From Bosea sp. 685 (GTDB taxonomy: Bacteria; Pseudomonadota; Alphaproteobacteria; Rhizobiales; Beijerinckiaceae), in assembly GCF_031884435.1 (NCBI RefSeq), contig NZ_CP134779.1, forward strand, positions 1,612,001-1,676,000: a DNA stretch of 64,000 bases, given 5' to 3'. Shown here piece after piece: positions 63,936-64,000 of this stretch. The notes under the pieces were generated by a model. It was not told the DNA's origin and ran no database searches. It saw only the letters and a list, made by a program, of their open reading frames with translations. The number at the start of each line of letters is the position of its first letter. The first letter of the stretch is position 1. A program made the translations under genes and the position numbers.

Positions 63936-64000
63936 ATGACGACAATCGGCCTGATCGGCGGCATGAGCTGGGAATCGACGGCGGTGTATTACCGCCTTCT
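63936..64000 (+). CDS. aspartate/glutamate racemase family protein (N-terminal part)
   Basis: The frame starts ATG with AAAGGAA upstream and encodes MTTIGLIGGMSWESTAVYYR before the window ends. The GLIGGMSWEST motif is typical of aspartate racemases (YgeA/RacX type). Only 21 residues are visible, so neither completeness nor catalytic Cys residues can be checked. Confidence 0.8.
   Translation, partial: MTTIGLIGGMSWESTAVYYRL

Overview
The window is GC-rich (roughly two thirds G+C), densely coding DNA from an alphaproteobacterial chromosome. The order Hyphomicrobiales (Rhizobiales), probably a Bosea-like genus, is my inference. It rests on the split, permuted tmRNA gene beside an alpha-type sspB, the fumC-DUF4169-RHH cluster, the folA-hflK-hflC-DUF2065-degP block, betaine-lipid genes btaAB, and short dispersed palindromes ending in CTAGAGC. 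No rRNA, tRNA, transposase, phage gene or CRISPR array was seen.

Layout. 1-14 kb: cell-envelope and DNA-repair core (lpxC end, bamD, recN, an ABC-F ATPase, a DbpA-like DEAD-box helicase, a TetR/DUF900-hydrolase pair, a DUF2189 membrane protein, ligA), punctuated by dispersed repeats. 14-24.5 kb: regulator-transporter pairs (AraC with a NepI-like exporter, AraC-azlC-azlD), aminopeptidase P, two small genes behind palindromes, prmA, an SDR/HxlR divergent pair, a VOC protein and a small Cys-rich protein. 24.5-41.3 kb: a UvrD-type helicase, AidB-like dehydrogenase, msrB, a tartrate/malate-type dehydrogenase divergent from a GntR regulator with an orphan TctC-type binding protein, btaA-btaB, a truncated globin, a thioesterase, a GlcD-type flavoprotein and a large AsmA protein.

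41.3-45.4 kb: RHH and DUF4169 proteins behind fumC, sspB, the two-piece tmRNA (tag ANDNNARVAVAA) and two PepSY proteins. 45.4-58.3 kb: thyA and folA, normally close, are separated by about 7 kb holding a carboxymuconolactone decarboxylase-like protein, a PotABCD-type importer with fused permeases, an Asp/Glu-racemase-family protein, a GntR regulator with a perfect palindromic operator, RidA and a GNAT. folA then leads into hflK-hflC-DUF2065-degP. 58.4-64 kb: serB and miaA diverge with only an 18-bp gap, followed by a diguanylate cyclase, and ilvB preceded by an attenuator with an 11-codon leader peptide. The window ends in a truncated aspartate-racemase-like gene.

The most rewarding non-coding signals are the ilvB attenuator, the tmRNA next to its protease adaptor, a candidate Pho box before btaAB, perfect palindromes before several regulators, and the repeat family that supplies the TAG stop codon of three different genes.
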